Source: Actinomycetota bacterium
Lineage (GTDB): Bacteria; Actinomycetota; Actinomycetes; S36-B12; UBA5976
Length of the DNA: 5,513 nucleotides
Assembly: GCA_016870945.1 (NCBI GenBank)
Contig: VGAH01000059.1
Location: forward strand, 1 to 5,513
Direction of reading: 5' to 3'
Every line of letters starts with the position of its first letter. The stretch's first letter is position 1. Of this stretch, positions 4,907 to 5,513 are shown piece after piece. The notes beneath the pieces were generated by a model. It had not been told where the DNA came from. It saw only the letters and a program-made list of their open reading frames with translations, and did not search any database. The position numbers were made by a program, and so were the translations under genes.

Positions 4907-5513
4907 CGCAACTAGAGCCTCTTTTGCCGGGCAGTCGGGCAATGAAGCCAAGTCGTTACGTGCCTGCCCCAGCCAGTTGTCCATAACCTCACGTGCTTGA
5001 GTAATGAACTCAGAATCGGCGAGCAGTTTCAAAGTCTCGTTATGTTCTTTTTCAGATCGATCTTTATTGGCTAGAAGCTCTCGAAGCTTCGATGAGCCGC
5101 CATCTTTTGAACTCAACGCCAGCAAAACCGGCAAAGTGGCTACCGATGCCTTTAAATCTTTGCCTACTTCTTTTCCGAAAATGTTTTCGTCTGCCGTTAC
5201 GTCAAGCAAGTCATCTGAAAGCTGAAAGGCAACGCCAAATCGTTCACCGAAGCTGGTCAAAGACTCAGCCACGTGTGGGGGTGCCCCTGCGAGAGTGGCA
5301 CCGAAATGCGTTGCCGCTGCTATCAAAGACCCGGTCTTGTCGGCGAGTACTTCTAAGTAATGCGAAACCTGGTCTGCGTCGTCGGGGGCTCCAGAAATCT
5401 CCATGATTTGTCCGGTCACCATTCGCTCGAACGTCTTGGCCTGAAAACGAACTGGCTCTGGGCCCAACTCGGCTAGAAGTGCCGAAGCGCGCGCAAATAG
5501 AAAATCCCCAGTC
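4874..5513 (-). CDS. Polyprenyl diphosphate synthase (trans-isoprenyl synthase), N-terminus outside window
   Basis: The frame stays open to the right edge, so this is the C-terminal part (about 213 codons) of a family protein usually 330-360 long. The first visible residues, TGDFLFARASALLAELGPE, are the typical G-D-x-L-x-x-x-A helix, so the TTG at 5467 is an internal Leu and not a start. The second aspartate-rich motif, QLSDDLLD (DDLLD encoded at 5215-5201), binds the Mg2+-diphosphate of isopentenyl diphosphate. GKEVGKDL...TLPVLLAL follows; the usual E-G-K before TLP is replaced by A-S-V, and a Val there is, as I recall, normal in actinobacterial enzymes. The first DDxxD and the chain-length residues lie outside, so product length cannot be judged; a menaquinone side-chain or longer prenyl synthase is likely. 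It ends tail-to-tail within rarD. Confidence 0.94.
   Translation of the reverse strand, partial: TGDFLFARASALLAELGPEPVRFQAKTFERMVTGQIMEISGAPDDADQVSHYLEVLADKTGSLIAAATHFGATLAGAPPHVAESLTSFGERFGVAFQLSDDLLDVTADENIFGKEVGKDLKASVATLPVLLALSSKDGGSSKLRELLANKDRSEKEHNETLKLLADSEFITQAREVMDNWLGQARNDLASLPDCPAKEALVALCDGVRARVN

Noticed and set aside
5160..5185. Loss of the Lys normally found in the G-K-x-T-L-P block of polyprenyl synthases.
   Set aside because: The A-S-V-A-T-L-P form resembles the G-V-x-T-L-P seen in actinobacterial homologues, so it is probably normal variation, not a broken enzyme.
5465..5467. TTG as a start for the polyprenyl synthase gene.
   Set aside because: The same frame continues to the window edge with the conserved G-D-F-L-F-A-R-A helix, so this codon is an internal Leu.
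1..5513. A hidden defence, phage, toxin-antitoxin or CRISPR system.
   Set aside because: Nearly every base is accounted for by housekeeping genes and tRNAs, and no repeats or unexplained coding stretches remain.

Overview
The window looks like the chromosome of an actinobacterium of moderate base composition, with G+C only slightly above half by eye. The evidence is the HadA/HadB-type pair of (3R)-hydroxyacyl dehydratases beside tRNA-Thr and tRNA-Met genes, an actinobacterial-style glycosyltransferase-like protein next to murB, and a polyprenyl synthase with the variant G-x-D-L...TLP block seen in that phylum. GTG and TTG starts are common, genes overlap or nearly touch, and no tRNA encodes its CCA end. 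A small-genome, low-GC Microbacteriaceae (freshwater/marine Luna-type lineage) would fit, but that placement is inference.

Left part (1-2385, all minus strand): reading in the direction of transcription from the right come tRNA-Thr(GGT), tRNA-Met(CAT), hadA-like, hadB-like, a GT2-like glycosyltransferase and murB, which runs off the left edge. The four protein genes are joined by 4-base (GTGA, ATGA) or 8-base (TTGCCTGA) overlaps, so they almost certainly form one translationally coupled operon joining fatty-acid dehydration to cell-wall precursor synthesis. A perfect 7-bp hairpin lies between tRNA-Met and hadA, and its 3' arm could also pair with the hadA Shine-Dalgarno sequence.

Middle (2386-2461): a short divergent intergenic region that must hold the promoters for the tRNA/had operon (minus) and the SDR gene (plus).

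Right part (2462-5513): an NADP-type short-chain dehydrogenase and a YajQ-family protein run on the plus strand as a two-gene unit. They are followed by tRNA-Tyr(GTA) on the minus strand, squeezed into the gap before rarD (plus, a ten-helix EamA-type transporter) with 8 and 4 bases to spare. rarD collides tail-to-tail with a minus-strand polyprenyl diphosphate synthase, incomplete at the right edge, and the two coding regions share 33 bp.

These are mostly ordinary housekeeping genes. I found no mobile element, CRISPR array, phage or defence system. The points worth a second look are architectural: the antisense tRNA-Tyr, the convergent coding overlap, the hadA leader, and the glycosyltransferase-like protein with a D-x-S in place of D-x-D.
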